Positions 35,660 through 48,800 are shown, counted from the stretch's first letter. The stretch: DNA of 64,000 nucleotides from Asterella californica (GCA_036924285.1 JAYKYS010000001.1:36765501-36829500), one strand, 5' to 3'. Notes: a model not told the origin generated them from the letters alone. Translations and numbers: made by a program.

Positions 35660-36440
35660 AGCTTCTGGCTATTTCTGGTGCGCCTTCAGTCTTCTGCGCG
35701 CTTCCGGTCTCAATCCCAGCTCCAATGCGATCTCACGAACCTGCTCCTATCGTCAATCTTGAGCTGCACCCCTCTGCTGCTGCAATCGATCCTTCTCTTC
35801 AGTGGAAACTTCTCTAATCGATCCTCAATGTCTGCTTCCTCGAATCCGAAGAGATTCCTTCAGCTCGATTGTGCTTCCAGCTCTCACAGAATTGTCCTCG
35901 CTCTCTCTCATTCCTTAATTTGGTTCTCTGAGTTCTCAATTACAATCTCCTTGCTTCCAGATCCAATTCGACACCTCGATGACAACCGACTTCTCAAAAC
36001 GCAGACGTCCTTCACTATGAGAAGTAGGCGATCGATCTTACGCTAATGCGCCTCGCCCGTATTTTCCTCGCGTTTTAGGATAATGTCTTGGTAACCCCGA
36101 TTCACCCACTACTAGGTAGTACCAATAATGTCTTGGTAACCCCAATTCACCCACTACTAGGTAGTACCTACTCTTTTGCGGTAATGTGACACGTGGTTGG
36201 TACCCCAAAGGTCCAATCACCGTCTTCCGGAAAATGTTTGTCTTCCGTCTTCCTTCTTCCGTCTGCCGAAGACCTAGTCGAGAAGACGTCTTTCTTCCGT
36301 CTTCGGAAGAAGTCGACTTCTCTTACAAAAAAGTTCTTAAGACCATCTTTCCTCTAAGCAAGGTGTAATCTTAAGCAACAATGTTATTTCAATTACATAG
36401 GTACGTTATTCTTTAAAATTTTAAAAAAATCTTCAATCTT
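35660..36440. other. GTCTTC-rich flank beyond E6
   Basis: No gene is supported. The composition and hexamer use match 26722-28370, as expected if E6 split one older region. It holds the short tandem repeat listed separately and dense CTTCCG/GAAGAC runs near 36220-36350. Confidence 0.45.
36081..36168. repeat. Two-copy tandem repeat, 45-bp period
   Basis: TAATGTCTTGGTAACCCC begins at 36081 and again at 36126. The 43-base units differ at one position and each ends in CTAGGTAGTACC. The small minus-strand frame that reads across both copies is a by-product. Confidence 0.85.
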
Positions 36441-36780
36441 GTAATTTGTGGGCACCACACTAAGCCTCCGCATGCCACCTTGAATATACCATGAGAGATA
36501 CCTGGTGCGCATATGGGGGGCTGTAAGCCTTGTGAGGCAGCCCAATAAGTGTAGGGACTTTGACTTAAATTGGATGGCTTGTGGTATATTCAAGGTGGCA
36601 TCAAGATGGCATCAAGAGCACGAGAAACTTTTATTAATTAAGGGGTCAGCTTAGCTAAGGGCTTGCTTTGATAAGTAGTTGTACGTATAAGGACAGTAGG
36701 AGGTCAGCTTAGCTAGGGGCTTATCTTTTAGGTAAATCAATCTGCGTCGATTTTCGACACAAAGACTTTTACAGAGAACT
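36440..36780. repeat. Interspersed repeat R1, copy 1
   Basis: It shares ordered landmarks with 59830-60220 and 60229-60474: CTAAGCCTCCGCATGC, then a TTTTATTAA(T/A)..AAGGGGT run, GTCAGCTTAGCTA(A/G)GGGCT twice, and TTTTAGGTAA. Local CACCTTGAATATACCA and TGGTATATTCAAGGTGGC form an inverted pair about 100 bases apart. It may be a short LTR-type or MITE-like repeat. No coding sequence is seen. Confidence 0.55.
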
Positions 36781-36784
36781 GATA

Positions 36785-37055
36785 GAGAAGAGAGGAGACG
36801 TGTGCACAAGAGAGAGGAGAGATTTTTGACAATTGAAGACTTTGATGGTGAAATCGACACTAAAATAAAGATTGTTGAGTCTTGAAAGGCCTATGTGTGT
36901 GTATCTGAGTGTTTGATTTGCATTTGATGGACGCAAGAGACAGAATTTTGAGTTCTCATCGCCTGCAACAATCTGTCTTCTTTTTTATCATTCTCCTGAT
37001 CAATCACAATCAGGATGTCCATCCTTCCCAAGAAAGACTCTCGTCGTGACAACGT
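36785..37055 (-). repeat. Inverted repeat, left arm
   Basis: Reverse complement of this arm matches 39185-39455 with moderate divergence. Shared landmarks in order are GAGTCTTTCTTG, GAGAACTCAAA/CAGAACTCAAA, CTCTTG..TCCA, TTTCAAGACT, and CTCTTGTGCAC(A/G)CGTC. The two arms face each other around a gag fragment. Confidence 0.6.
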
Positions 37056-39184
37056 GCTCATTGATTCTGTCTGAAGTCATTGTATGTGCTTGACTTTTCC
37101 TCCTTGAACTCCTCATCTTCATTCTCAACAACCACAAGACCAGCAACTCATGCTTCATACTCGATATCTTCAAATCCATCAACGTCAATAGCATCCACCA
37201 TTCCAACCATCTGACTAGTTATTTGCTCTGCCAACACCTGCCTCTTTCTTTTCATAATATCAGTTATCAACTCATGAAACTCTCTTTTCGCTATATCAAG
37301 TACCTCACGAAGAGAAAACTCAACTCTGGCATCTATAATGTGTTGCTCTAGAATAGTACGCAAGTCTATTGTTGTTTCGGTGTCTGCAGTCAACTTGTAA
37401 GCTAGAGCCTTCTCCTTCTCTTATGTTGTAAACCTCTTTCTCCGACTCTATCGATAGTAGTAGTCTCATGTGGTAAATCTTTTATACCTTGCATATGATC
37501 TATTACAGGTGGTGGAATTGTAGAGGTATAAGATATATCCTCTACGGTAAGAAATATACCATAAAGATCTAGATGGTGATGGCTCCGCTGCTCTTCTCCT
37601 CGTAACTCTTTGACAATCACCATCATCAAGCGCTTATGCATCTAAGTCAGAAGCATCATGCCGTCTTTTATCTTCTATAAATGCATCTTGTTCATTGCTT
37701 GCTTCCAAAAACGCTCAAACAGAAGTTGCATCTACAAGGTCTCTTCATCCGTAGCTCTCCTAATACTTTTTGTGTCTCTCTTCATCATTTCAACTGAAAC
37801 TTCAGCAGCTTGCTCAACCGTAGTTGGATTAGAGTGCAATTCAAATCTTCTTGCATATACATCAGCTTCTACAGAGTCCGTAATCATTGTTGTAGTGTTC
37901 ACACCGGTAAGTGTTGGAAGTAAACTCCTCATTCCTCTTCTTCCAAAATGTGTATTTAGAGGTTGCTCAATGTCGACTAGATGCAACCTAATGTTCTAAT
38001 AGTTGACCACGTCCTCTCGCAAAGCAACCGCTAAGTCTTGGCAATCCCCTCTGAGATGATCTGGACTATCACACCAAATACATCTTCTGATAAAAGTTCT
38101 CTCTACATGTCGAACACCTTGTGCTGTTGGTCGTTTATCTCTTCTCAAATCTGCCATCTCAACTCTTAAATCTCTCAATTGTTGGGTCAGCTCTTCAATC
38201 AGGTTATGTTACTTTTGATTCTCAACATGTTGCTGCCTAAGACCTCTCTGTGTTGGAACAGACACTACAGGTGCTTGAGGAATCACAACAAGTACTTGGG
38301 GAACTATAAGAAGAACTATTGAGGACTTGGGGAACCACTCGTTGTTCTGACAAGATCATTGTATCTAGTTGTCCGGCTACTGTCATCCTACCATGACGTT
38401 GTCTAGAAAGAGTAGATGCTGCTTCTTCCACTATTCTCTAATCAGATGTAACTCTCCCTTCTGCTATCATAAAATTAAGTCTATCTGCTATAAATTCATC
38501 CATAGCATTCAAGAAAAACTTTGTCTTTCTAGCATCCAACGTAATTTTTCCAGACCAGAAAGTTGCGAGTATCTCTTATCAAACTCACAAATCAACTCAT
38601 TTAGTCCCATGATACGTCTAGGTTGATGCTCCATCCAATCAAGAATATTTCTTTGGTTACTTTACCATAATCTTCTTCTAGAAACTTCTCCCTCAATGCA
38701 CGTTCAAAAATAGTCCATTCTTCTAGATGTCTCCTTTGTAAACTTCTCACTTTCTCTCTTAGTTCAAAAACAACAATCAACTCAAAACTCAGAATTATCT
38801 CAACTTTAGTTGTCCTCACTAGTTCCATTTTCGCCCATATACTCTTCCAAGTACTTAGTAATGTCTCTGCCATCAAATCACACACAACGACCAATAACTG
38901 CTTGTAGAGCTTTTGTCAATTTTTGCTCAACTCCTCCAATTGCAGTGTGATGCTAAATCAGTGCAGCCAACGCTTGAAGAATCTGGAGCTACAATATGTA
39001 CCTCTTGGTGAGCAATGCCATCTTGATCATGAGTCCCTTGAACAAGAATACCTTGAGCAACAACACCTTGAGCAGCAGTAGCACTCTGGACGATAGCACC
39101 ATAACCCATCTTCCTCACTCAATCCAACAAATTCTCCAAATCAATCACTTGAAGGGCTCTCAATAGAAGCACTAGATGTCGTAG
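37056..39184 (-). pseudogene. Minus-strand Ty3/gypsy gag of the E5 family
   Basis: On the minus strand the order is MGYGAIVQSATAAQG, CAGATTCTTCAAGCGTTGGC (the E5 QILQALAAL stretch), LEEWTIFERALREKFLEED, a Gln-rich part and a CCHC knuckle CIWCDSPDHLRGDC (about 38100-38060). A region with YARRFELHSNPTTVEQAAEV and finally VLDIAKREFHELITDIMKRKRQ near 37250 follow. This order is a complete gag up to the protease boundary, but frames change at least six times. Protease and pol are absent; the right-hand inverted repeat arm lies upstream and the left arm lies directly downstream. Confidence 0.7.
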
Positions 39185-39455
39185 AGAGAGTCTTTCTTGA
39201 GGAGGGCGGATCTCCTCACTGCGGTTGATTATGAGAGCGATCAAAAGGAAAATAGATTGCTATCAGTGACCAGAACTCAAATACAATCTCTTGTATCCAC
39301 CAAGGTCAATCAGAAACTCAAATTGCAAATAAGCTTTTCAAGACTTAAGAAACTTGATTCACGTCTCAGTTTCATCATCAATGTCCTCAGTGATCAAAAT
39401 CTTCTCCTCTCTCTCTTGTGCACGCGTCTTCTCTCTCTCTTCAATCTTCTGTAAT
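39185..39455 (+). repeat. Inverted repeat, right arm
   Basis: This is the partner of 36785-37055. Similarity begins at GAGTCTTTCTTG and fades after TTCTGTAATGTC. By eye about two thirds to three quarters of positions agree. Confidence 0.6.
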
Positions 39456-41460
39456 GTCTCCTCCTCGACCCTGAACACTCACACACCCTCAAGGGCTGAA
39501 CCAAAATTCTTTAATTTGGATCTCAAACTAATACAAAAATAATCTCCATTATCGAGCGATAAAAGTAATAACAACACAAAAGACATACGACACTCAATAT
39601 AAAATCAAAATATGATCTCGAATTGATCTACGATGAAAAGTATAACAAAAAGAAATGAGGAAGCTATCACTTGATTGAAGTATTCTTCATCAAAGTTCCT
39701 CACTATAGAGATGAGTGATCTTCAGTCTGCATTGACATTAGATATCGACCTAAATGTTGAAATGAACATTGGCTGGAAAGTTGAAGTCCATTCTCTTGTC
39801 AAAGTAAGATGTATACGATGAAGTTCTCATTCTCCTCATACATAACGATCGAGAGGATAACCATAATAGCCAAGTCTGTCATCCTCTCCAATAGGCAACG
39901 AATCACCATCAAAAGTGACCGCGGTGGATGTAGTGAAGCTTAATGTGGAATGGATTTGAGAATAGAAGATCCTCAATCTTCCTTCCATAAGCACCACTCT
40001 TGTGGCTCGTCATTCTTCCATGTAGAACTAGAAACACTCGTGAAAGAAAAAAGCAAAGAAGAATACCTTCACGAATCTTCGATCCATCATCTTATATCTG
40101 AATTTGTTCACAAGGGTCATTCAAGTAAATGCATACGGATCACTAAGATGACATTTTTCATGATCTCTCAACCTAGATAACCTTGAACGTGATACATAAT
40201 ACATCGTCTGACGAGTTATACGATAAAGCTCACGGACCATAGAAAAATAACATAATACAAGTTTTATGTTGAATTCACAATGTCACTGGATTCGTAACAC
40301 AACACGACACTATGTATAATACATTTTTCTTGGAAAGTCTTTCTTGATATCATCCCAAGATTGCTTAGTATAACAGTTCGAAGTATCATAAGACTACATG
40401 TTCTTAGTATACAAAATATTGATATAAGTCAAAGTTTCACTGCTATTAGTTGAATATCCATTGATATCAATGCGCTTCATGCACTTTTTGTTATCTTTTA
40501 TCTTTCTCGTACTTCCATAGTGATATCGGAGAGGAATGAGAACACTATCAATAATCAGCAAATGATGGCAGGATAATTGATTGATATCAAGAAAATTATA
40601 CTAATATTAAGATATAAATATCGACCTCAATAACTATCCAAGTTATAGTTATCGAATATTTATAACCATCAAAATTATACTTATCAACTTTGATATTTAT
40701 TTTTTGAATTTTAATGATATTTGGAGATTTTCTTTGATATCAATTCTTGATTGCTATTAGACTACTCATACCCATATCGGAGTGCAGATCTTAGTCTTGT
40801 TACGAGTACAACTTTGAAGAAGCAAACTACCAAAACGTGAGAAAACAAGGAGAATAACGTTAGGAAAAAAGCCAACAAGATTATGGAAATTGCTGGTCGG
40901 CTCAAATTTTGACCATCGGGAATCACAGACAGCGAGTAAAACCTCCGGAAACTGTTCCTGTAGGGATAAAAGAATCTTAGAAAAGCATAGGGCGAAAATC
41001 ACCAAGTGCAGCAGATATCTTGGCTAAAAAGACATTGTTAGAGCATACTGCTCCAAAGGCCAGAATAGCACAAAAAGAACCGTAAATCCAGATAAATCTA
41101 CCCAGAGATTGTGTATTGTACTGGCTTCCGTGCCACATCACGAACGAACAGCTTATGTGACAATCGTGAAAATAATACGTTTCGACTTTCAGCGAAAACT
41201 AGTAAGAAAAAAAGTTATAGATAACGTCACAAGGAAACACAATCAATGAGAGCCTAAATGAACCTACACGTCCCCACAACGGTATATGATAAGATGTTTG
41301 TCATTCTCAATTCGTTCATTTTCGAGTGAGAAAACCACCGTCGTTACTTGGCAGACCTTATCTTGAAAACCTTTTGTTTTAAGATACGCCCAGCATGACA
41401 ACTTGTGCTCATTATCTTCTTGACTCGTGACTCTTGAGGAATTTGTTGAAGAAAAACTGT
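39456..41460. other. AT-rich non-coding stretch
   Basis: No gene is supported. Part of 39560-39840 shares words in order with 57800-58060 (ACAACACAAAAGACA/ACAACACGAAAGACA, CACTCAATATAA, CTGGAAAGTT, AGTAAGATGTA), suggesting two diverged copies of one LTR-like repeat. From about 40550 the text is strongly AT-rich with TGATATCAA-type words. Confidence 0.45.
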
Positions 41461-41496
41461 TTCCAAATTAGGTGGAGCAGCCGACCTAATTTGGAA
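41461..41496. repeat. Hairpin: 13-bp perfect arms
   Basis: TTCCAAATTAGGT (41461-41473) and ACCTAATTTGGAA (41484-41496) are exact inverted copies around a 10-base loop. It is the first of three inverted repeats within 190 bases. Confidence 0.85.
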
Positions 41497-41589
41497 TAAC
41501 TGTAGCGAGAGTTGTCTGGACTCCGGAGTTACTAATTCATAGTTATTTACCCTTCTTCCATCTGAAGATGGAAGAGGGATGCAAGCTTA

Positions 41590-41645
41590 ACATTAATTTA
41601 TCATCTAACCTTTCCCACATGAAAGGTTAGATGATAAATTAATGT
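41590..41645. repeat. Hairpin: 25-bp perfect arms, 6-base loop
   Basis: The arms at 41590-41614 and 41621-41645 are exact inverted copies; the loop is CCACAT. The arm contains AATTTATCATCT, which also forms the hairpin at 54931-54953. A smaller inverted repeat, CTTCCATCT/AGATGGAAG, lies just upstream near 41555-41575. Confidence 0.92.
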
Positions 41646-42070
41646 GTAGATTAATGTATATTTTTATTTTAACAAGCACTCACATTTGTACCTTCAGAAG
41701 CACGTGGCTCTGCACTTCACTTATGGATTTTCTATTGATGTCCTCGCTGTTCTCAGAATTATTAATATTTAATGATTAATTTTAATTTTAATTTTAATTT
41801 AAACTTAATCTAGATTTTTCATATAATATTTATAATATTTTCAATAATATATAAAAAGTAAAAGTTAATGAAATTTATCAGGAATGGTTATACTTGTTCT
41901 AGATCGACTGACACTCTCGTTCGAGTGACTATAGTCACCACACGAGCGAGAACCAGAGAGCGATATATAGTCCATCCGCATAATGAACGAAAAAGAAACT
42001 CTGTAGGTTTCTTGAGGTAAATTTGGATTCTGGACATAGATTCCAGACGATCCAAGAGGCACAACAAGAG

Positions 42071-42378
42071 TTCAAAGCAGACCTGGGCACGTGGGTTTTA
42101 GCAGCCGAGCAGCTTTCAAGCACGCAGTGAGTAAAAACATGAGTTCAAACTCTAATCCTAACTTCTTTTCTTAGCCTTGAGCGCTGATTTGAACCAACAA
42201 ACGAATGAAAGGAGAGGAAAAGAGTTCAAAGCAGACCTGGGCACGTGGGTTTTAGCAGCCGAGCAGCTTTCAAGCACGCAGTGAGTAAAAACATGAGTTC
42301 AAACTCTAATCCTAACTTCTTTTCTTAGCCTTGAGCGCTGATTTGAACCAACAAACGAATGAAAGGAGAGGAAAAGAG
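42071..42378. repeat. Perfect 154-bp tandem duplication
   Basis: Bases 42071-42224 and 42225-42378 are identical as far as I can read, each from TTCAAAGCAGACC to GGAAAAGAG. No frame or domain runs through them. Identity suggests a very recent duplication or an assembly artefact. Confidence 0.92.
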
Positions 42379-45300
42379 AGGTCCGGATGAGTGTGATGTC
42401 AACCAGTACTTTTCCTGTAACCAGTCGTGCCGACGAGAGCAGTCTGATGATAAATTACGACGATCAAGGATCATTGCAGAACACAACCAAACACATAATA
42501 CAGACGAAATACCATCGCGTCAACTCTGTTCGTGCACAAGGGTGCACGATGAGTCAACATAAATGTCAGACATGTGAGTATTCACGATAAACATGACACA
42601 CATTAAATCAAAGCTCTTCTTATCTTTCGTGCAGTTAATCCAATTAACTTTTCGCAGAATATGATAGTTGAAATTTAATACATATAAATATTTCCTCGAA
42701 CCTTGTTGTAAATTACAGCACATAGTGTAGATTTATAGAATCATTTTGCTAATAATACTTATTCTATGTAAAATTTCCACTCATTAATTTTTTTCTTTTT
42801 TTTACTTTCGCTCATTGTAATGCGTGAATACTTAGATGCACGAATAGAGTTTACATTACGATATCTAAGAGGCTGTGAGGACAGCACCTCCTGGGCTCGT
42901 GAGAGTCTGGAATCTAGACCAGTCTAAGGTCTCTATCTCACTGTCGGCTACAGGGAGCTGGTTCTGTTATGTTTCGTTAGTGTCAAAGAAAGACATCCCC
43001 TAACCGAGTTCGGTCTTGTCTTCTCCGAAATGACTTTTATATCATGCAGGCCGAGAACCGCACTACACCGGCTATGGACTGCTAATGTTATTTTTTTAAA
43101 CGCGAATGTAATTCGTGGAACGTTCTCTGAACTTCTGGTAGTTTAGTTCTTCCAGACCCAGACTTCTCCACCGCCTCGTTGCGAAGAGCTCCCGTCTTCA
43201 GTTTGAACTTGTGACAAAAACTTACCGTAGCGCTACCTTTGTTTTCATATCGTTCTTAGACTTTAGAACTTTTTACAGTTAGTTCGGTTCGCTACCTTAT
43301 TACCAATCCTAAAGAATCCGCTAAGTCCGCGAAAGACTGACACCACATAACAAGCAGTGCGAGTTAACCCTAACCAGTCTAACTCGGGTTAGACCTTTTG
43401 ACTGTGACTGACCGACCGGGGGTCGCCCTCCCTCCGGTCCTCTTTATTTCCCTCCCTTCTGCCCCTTGCCTGCAGGCTGCTTACGGTCTGGATGATGAGG
43501 GTGACGGAAACAGGAGAAGCCTTTTGTTGATTTGTACGCCTGAGGTAGGGAATTTTGTTTCGGTCCCAGGCTCAGAACAACAACAGATTCAGAATCTTGA
43601 AGAAGCGAGACGAATTACAGTGTTGTTGTCGTCGTCTCTTAGAACCAGCGCCAGTCTCCTAGAGCAGCAGCGAGTGAGAGAGCAAGTGATCGGCCACGCG
43701 CTTGGAACCTAAAGTAAGGGACACGGGACTGGACTGGTTCCCATTGTGACTCGAGCTTCGTATGTAGATTGGCGCGCGACCTCTCCGACATTTTGGGTCT
43801 CGGTAAGGGTTAATTTGCGGTCGGCGAATTGTTGCGAGTCATTCTAGGAAGGAGAGAGCGAGGGGGAGTTCTGGATGCATCCCATTCATTGTTGTCACCG
43901 GTGGGCGAGTTCTCACCGCTGGGCGATTAGGCATACCCTGTCGGTGTCACGGCTTGTGTTTCGAATGTATACGCAGACGGGTGGCTCAGCTGAAATTGAG
44001 CTATGAAGCAACTGATTAGGAATTTGCAGAGACATCTTTAGTGAAGTTTTGAAGGTATTTCTGTTCCTCGAATGTGGAGGACTACTTAGTTATCCTTTCC
44101 GTGGGGTTAGACTGCTGTCTTCCAGTCGCAAAGAGACGAGTAGAGAGCCAGCTGTCCGAAGCTGGATGAATGGTTTGGGTCGGGATTCGCTGTGGCAAAA
44201 TTGCCAAAATTCATTCACCACCTTTCTCTGCAGGGCGCTGAGCATCAACTGTCGTTGTGTAGACAGGCACTGGTTCCCTGAGTGGCACGAGCGGTACAGA
44301 CGCGCCGAGATGGGGCACTCTGTGTTTGAGGTAACAAGCTATGCATCCCGATCATGCCACTTCACTCGCTGTACAAGTCTAAGTCTGTGAATGAAACTTC
44401 GAACAATCAGTCTTGGTCGAGTTTCTGATGACTAGGTCCATGTGGGGAGCTTTTGTGGAGATTATCTTCAGTGTGGTTCAACGCTTTAACTCGCTGCTAG
44501 CTTGGTCGGAAGGGGATGAATCCAGTCTTGATCAATCGTACAAAGTCTGGTAACTTGCTCGATCCACGGGGGAACTACAGGAGGCAGTAGGGAATTATCT
44601 CTGCAGCGATTTATACCTCGGGCTACTCGGCGTTTGATGGTTACAGTGAACCTGCTGTCTCGCGCGACACCCTTGTCCTTCGCGAGATGGGGAACACCTT
44701 AGATGGTACCGGCCTGCGCGATAGAATCGCTATGCTTGGATGCTCGAGAATCCCGATTGCATGATTCCCATCGAAGCTCTGCATGTCTTTGGAGTTAGAA
44801 TCATTGCTTGGAAGACGTGCTTGTCTTCAACTACCGAAAGTCCCAATAGTACTGGTGCGCGGCTTTTGACATATTCGGATCATTCGAGGAATGTCGTCGA
44901 ATCAGCGTTATGGCATTAGCAGCGAATTTAATACATATAAAAAGACAACGCGAGGTGTCGCCGTGTGCAATTGCCGGTATTTCTGGAATTCGTTATGCCC
45001 CTAATCTAAACTGTAATTGTTGACCATGGTGCTCCTGGTTCAAGTAACTCCAAGGCCACAGTTCGCTGAGGACAGGCGTAAGAAAATTGGATAGTATTAA
45101 AATGTAGGTGTAAACCTCTTTCTGAGCAAGGTCTGTAGGGTCCCCTGTGTGTTGATCTTTCACGCCAAATCTTCCCTATTTTATAAGTTTTTGAACCTTT
45201 TTCCGTCTTCTTGTATGCTCGTCAGATTCGAACTAACCGAACTACAACGACCTTCACCTCATAGGTTGCTTGCAGATTCAAAAGGAAGAATCTGGTTCTT

Positions 45301-45767
45301 AATGTCTTCCATTTTATGTTATGGTTGAGTGGTTTCCAAGTACCTGCCATCGAGATCTGTACAGATATATGGAGGGAGCGAGTTGTATGCCCTTGAGAAC
45401 TTTTTTGCGAGATCATTCGGGAATCTTGTCGCTGTTGGTGATTCTCTTTTGTTGAGATAAATTCTGCGCACAGAATGTTTTGTCCGCGATTAGAGTGTCG
45501 GAACGTATTGCTCTGTTGGATGATTGGGGCCGTTACGTATTTCGCTCAATCGTTTGCGAACTTGGGTGTATGTCACCGGAGTGCGCCATGTGAGTTTCTT
45601 AGGGACCTGTGCGCTCGGAATTTGGTTCAAACTAGTCAGCGCTCTTCGTATTCAGCAACTTCAGTGATCGATTGAAAGGCGACGATGTGAGTGCAGAAGG
45701 TTCTTAATGCTCCAATGCTGCAAGTCCTGTCGATAAGGTTCACACACCTTGGTGGTCTTATAGCATC
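42379..45767. other. Upstream region of the GDT1-like gene, no gene recognised
   Basis: No second gene could be supported. Base composition becomes more even after about 42.9 kb, as in the transporter gene, so untranslated exons or an intron of that gene may lie here. The frames at 43398-43712 and 44049-44390 show no recognisable domain and no splice-consistent link to the transporter. Confidence 0.4.
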
Positions 45768-45809
45768 ATGCAGTTATTGGAGGTACCAGTCCAGAAGTCT
45801 GACTATACT

Positions 45810-48800
45810 ATGTACTGTGCGAATGTACAGGGTTTTCTCAAGGCCTCAGCTATGATTTTAGTTTCGGAGATTGGAGATAAAACGTTCTTTGTTGCTGCGG
45901 TATGAAGAAGGCCCTTATACACTTTTTTTCGACTGCCAGTTTCTTGTATGCGGGCGATCTTATTTGTTGGTTTCTAAGTTTACGGCTGGAACGTAGATAT
46001 GACACCAGAGTCCGTCTTGTTCAGGGAAGAATTTCTGTCAGGGTGCGTGAGGTGGGCTACAACTTCTGTTCATAATTTTCCTTCACGTGAACTCTCATGA
46101 TGTGTAGTTGATGGCAATGCGGCATCCTCGGGGCGTGGTACTTGCAGGCGCGCTTAGTGCTTTAGGGGTAAGATGGTTTCCTCAGTCTTCTCTTTCCCTG
46201 AGTTAATAACTCAGCACGCCATATTTCCGTACTTGGCCTGATCAACGTTCCGTCGTGCAAATCTCTCAAATCTCTCACGAATTTGAGTGGAGCAGCGGCT
46301 CATTGCTTGCTTGGGAGAAGCTTTCTGTTGTTGACCTCGTTGACGGAGATGTCAAGCGGCTAGGTCCCTACGGGACTACAAGCTCTAACCAGGGATATAG
46401 AGGATGTTTGTTGGTGTCGATGCTGCCACTTGGCTTAGTTTTTACATTTCGTGTGGTTATTGTGCAGCTTATGACGATTCTGTCCGCTTTATTCGGGTGG
46501 GCTGCTCCGAATTTGGTTCGTATGCTGCAACCTGTGTTAGTGGGATATGACTCACTGTTATCTGTTGTCATGGCGCAGTGCAAGGGAATTTCTCTCCGTC
46601 CTTGTAGGCTCACTCGCGCAGCTCTTTTGCGTGAAGAAGAAGACATAGTGTCTCCGTGACCTCTACTTCCCAACAGTCTTTATCGTTAGGTTCTGAGTTC
46701 GGTAGCGGTTTTGAACTGAACAGTAACTCGTTCTCTTTTTGGTTCTGCCAGTTCGGCTTGTTTCTTAAGAAAACCACTAGGGAATACTGAGGAGTTATCG
46801 ACTTTTCTCTACTCGTGTCCTTGTGTCCTGTCCTTCTCCCTCAGCTCTTACACAGATTCTACGCATGCTTATCTTACTGATGAATGTATATGTTTTGACT
46901 GTCAGTTGCGGTTGTGCTGCTTGAACGCAGATCTCACGCCGATTGACTCAAAATGCCGCAACAGTTCTGTTTTTCTTTTTTGGTTTGCGTTCTTTGTGGC
47001 AAGCATTTGCAGCTGAGGACAGGTATGGTCGCGTTTCTGTTTACTCATTTGTTAAATACGAAGAAGTTAGTCTTTGATATCGAAGGGGGCTAATCTCAGT
47101 CGATGCAATGCAGTTACCATCATTACAGTCACATGGGGCTGATTCACAAATGTGGATGGAACTCTGCATGTCAGTAGTCGTGGCTGGCGAGGTTTATGCG
47201 CTTAGGTACACGATGCTTTGTGCAATCCTGTGGTCAGCTCACATCTGCTATTCACAGAGTAGAATAATGGGTGGCTCTTCGCGGTTCTTGCAGCATCTCC
47301 TCGGAATTGGCGGAGGTTGAAGCCGAGTTGGTGAGTCCGACCTATAATGAAGGAAACTGATCGAAGTAAATTTGAATCAAGGGAACAGGATGATGTCATG
47401 ATTGAGTCTTGCTGTGTCACTTGCCCCAGTTGTCTCTTTCTTGAGTTTATTTACCAGAGTTTGGAGAGATTGGTGAAGATAATTGTCAAAGGCAGGTCAA
47501 ATCTAGGAAATGAGCATGACATGTTCGTTAGTTGTTGGTACTGTCCAGTAGTCAAGTGTCGTGGTGAAATCTGTTATGGGATTACATCATGACTTAGTGC
47601 TGCTTTCTGATACTTAAAAGTACAAAAGTAACTAATATATAGCGTGATCTTGCCAATGTAGGATGGTGATGCCAGAAAACCTTCCGAGAAAACTCAAGGA
47701 GTGAGTTTCGTCTTTAAACACTTGAGATGAACTCGTTAGATGTGGTGCCAAGACTGGTACAGTTAAAACGTGTGCTTCGGATCCTCAATATGTTATTATT
47801 CATGTGGATCTGGAAAGTGGCGTATTTGTTGCGACATGTTTGCCTCTTACTTGTCGCCTTAAAGTGCAGGTGAAGGACAATCCGAAAAGAGGAAACGTGC
47901 TTCTGAATTATTTATCTCCTGTTCTCCTCGAGGCAAGTCAAAATCTATGCGCTCATCCAAGGACACATTCTCGCCTTCTGCTAGTACAAAACATGTAATA
48001 CGTATCCTCGTTAAGGTGTAAGCATCGTGCATTTCTATAGAAATTCGTCGGTACACGTCAGGATCTCTGTACTGTGCACGCTTCGGGTTATGAACATGAG
48101 TAAAAGGCTCCTTATGAAGAGCGTTTAATCATTACCATTAAATGTGGTGTATTGCCAGATCTGAAGTTCTGGCACAGCATCTGTATCAGAGGCTTACTGT
48201 TTGGTTTGCATAATGCAGACCTTCTCGTTGACGTTTCTGGGGGAGTGGGGTGACAGGAGCCAGGTAGGCAGCAGGAGCGAAGTATCTAAGGCTTAAGAAC
48301 CTATCCACAATTGATTCCGTCTGGACAGGACCCTGGAGTTAATTATCTGTTTATTTCTGTCTTATCTGCCTTCTCTTCGGCCATACTGCGATTCCAAGCT
48401 GAAGTTGCTTGTTTCTTTTATGCAGATTGCCACTATAGGTCTGGCTGCGCAGGAAAGTGTAACTGGAGTAGCGCTAGGTGGCATCCTGTACGTTTCCCTA
48501 TTCTGGATGCGATTGGATTGAACCCTAGAAGTGACTTCCACTTTCGGGCATTCTTTTCCTCGTTGTTTAACTTCTCCAAACTGCCTTAGCTTTCCTTTAA
48601 TTAGACTCAATGCTGAATTAGATTCCAGCTCGAGGACGTTGTTCCGTAAAATTCTCGACCGTGAAGTGTGAATAATTCTTATCCTCTTTAACAAATGGGA
48701 GGATCGTTGACCACGTTGTTGTCAGTCTGTTCAGCTGGAGCGGAAGTAGTGCTACTGTCCTTTGAAGCTCTGATGCGTTTCCTGAGATTGTGTGGGTATT

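Noticed and set aside
36038..36220. A 60-codon minus-strand frame
   Set aside because: It reads through the 45-bp tandem repeat, so its repeated peptide is a by-product.
41590..41645. microRNA precursor
   Set aside because: The loop is only six bases and the arms are perfectly paired with no flanking stem, unlike plant precursors. Small-RNA data would be needed.
43398..43712. A 104-codon open frame upstream of the transporter gene
   Set aside because: It has no recognisable domain or signal peptide and no splice link that keeps phase with the first transporter exon.
46255..46659. A 134-codon open frame within the transporter gene
   Set aside because: It is intron sequence plus the short exon 46468-46515 read through; only those 48 bases match the family.
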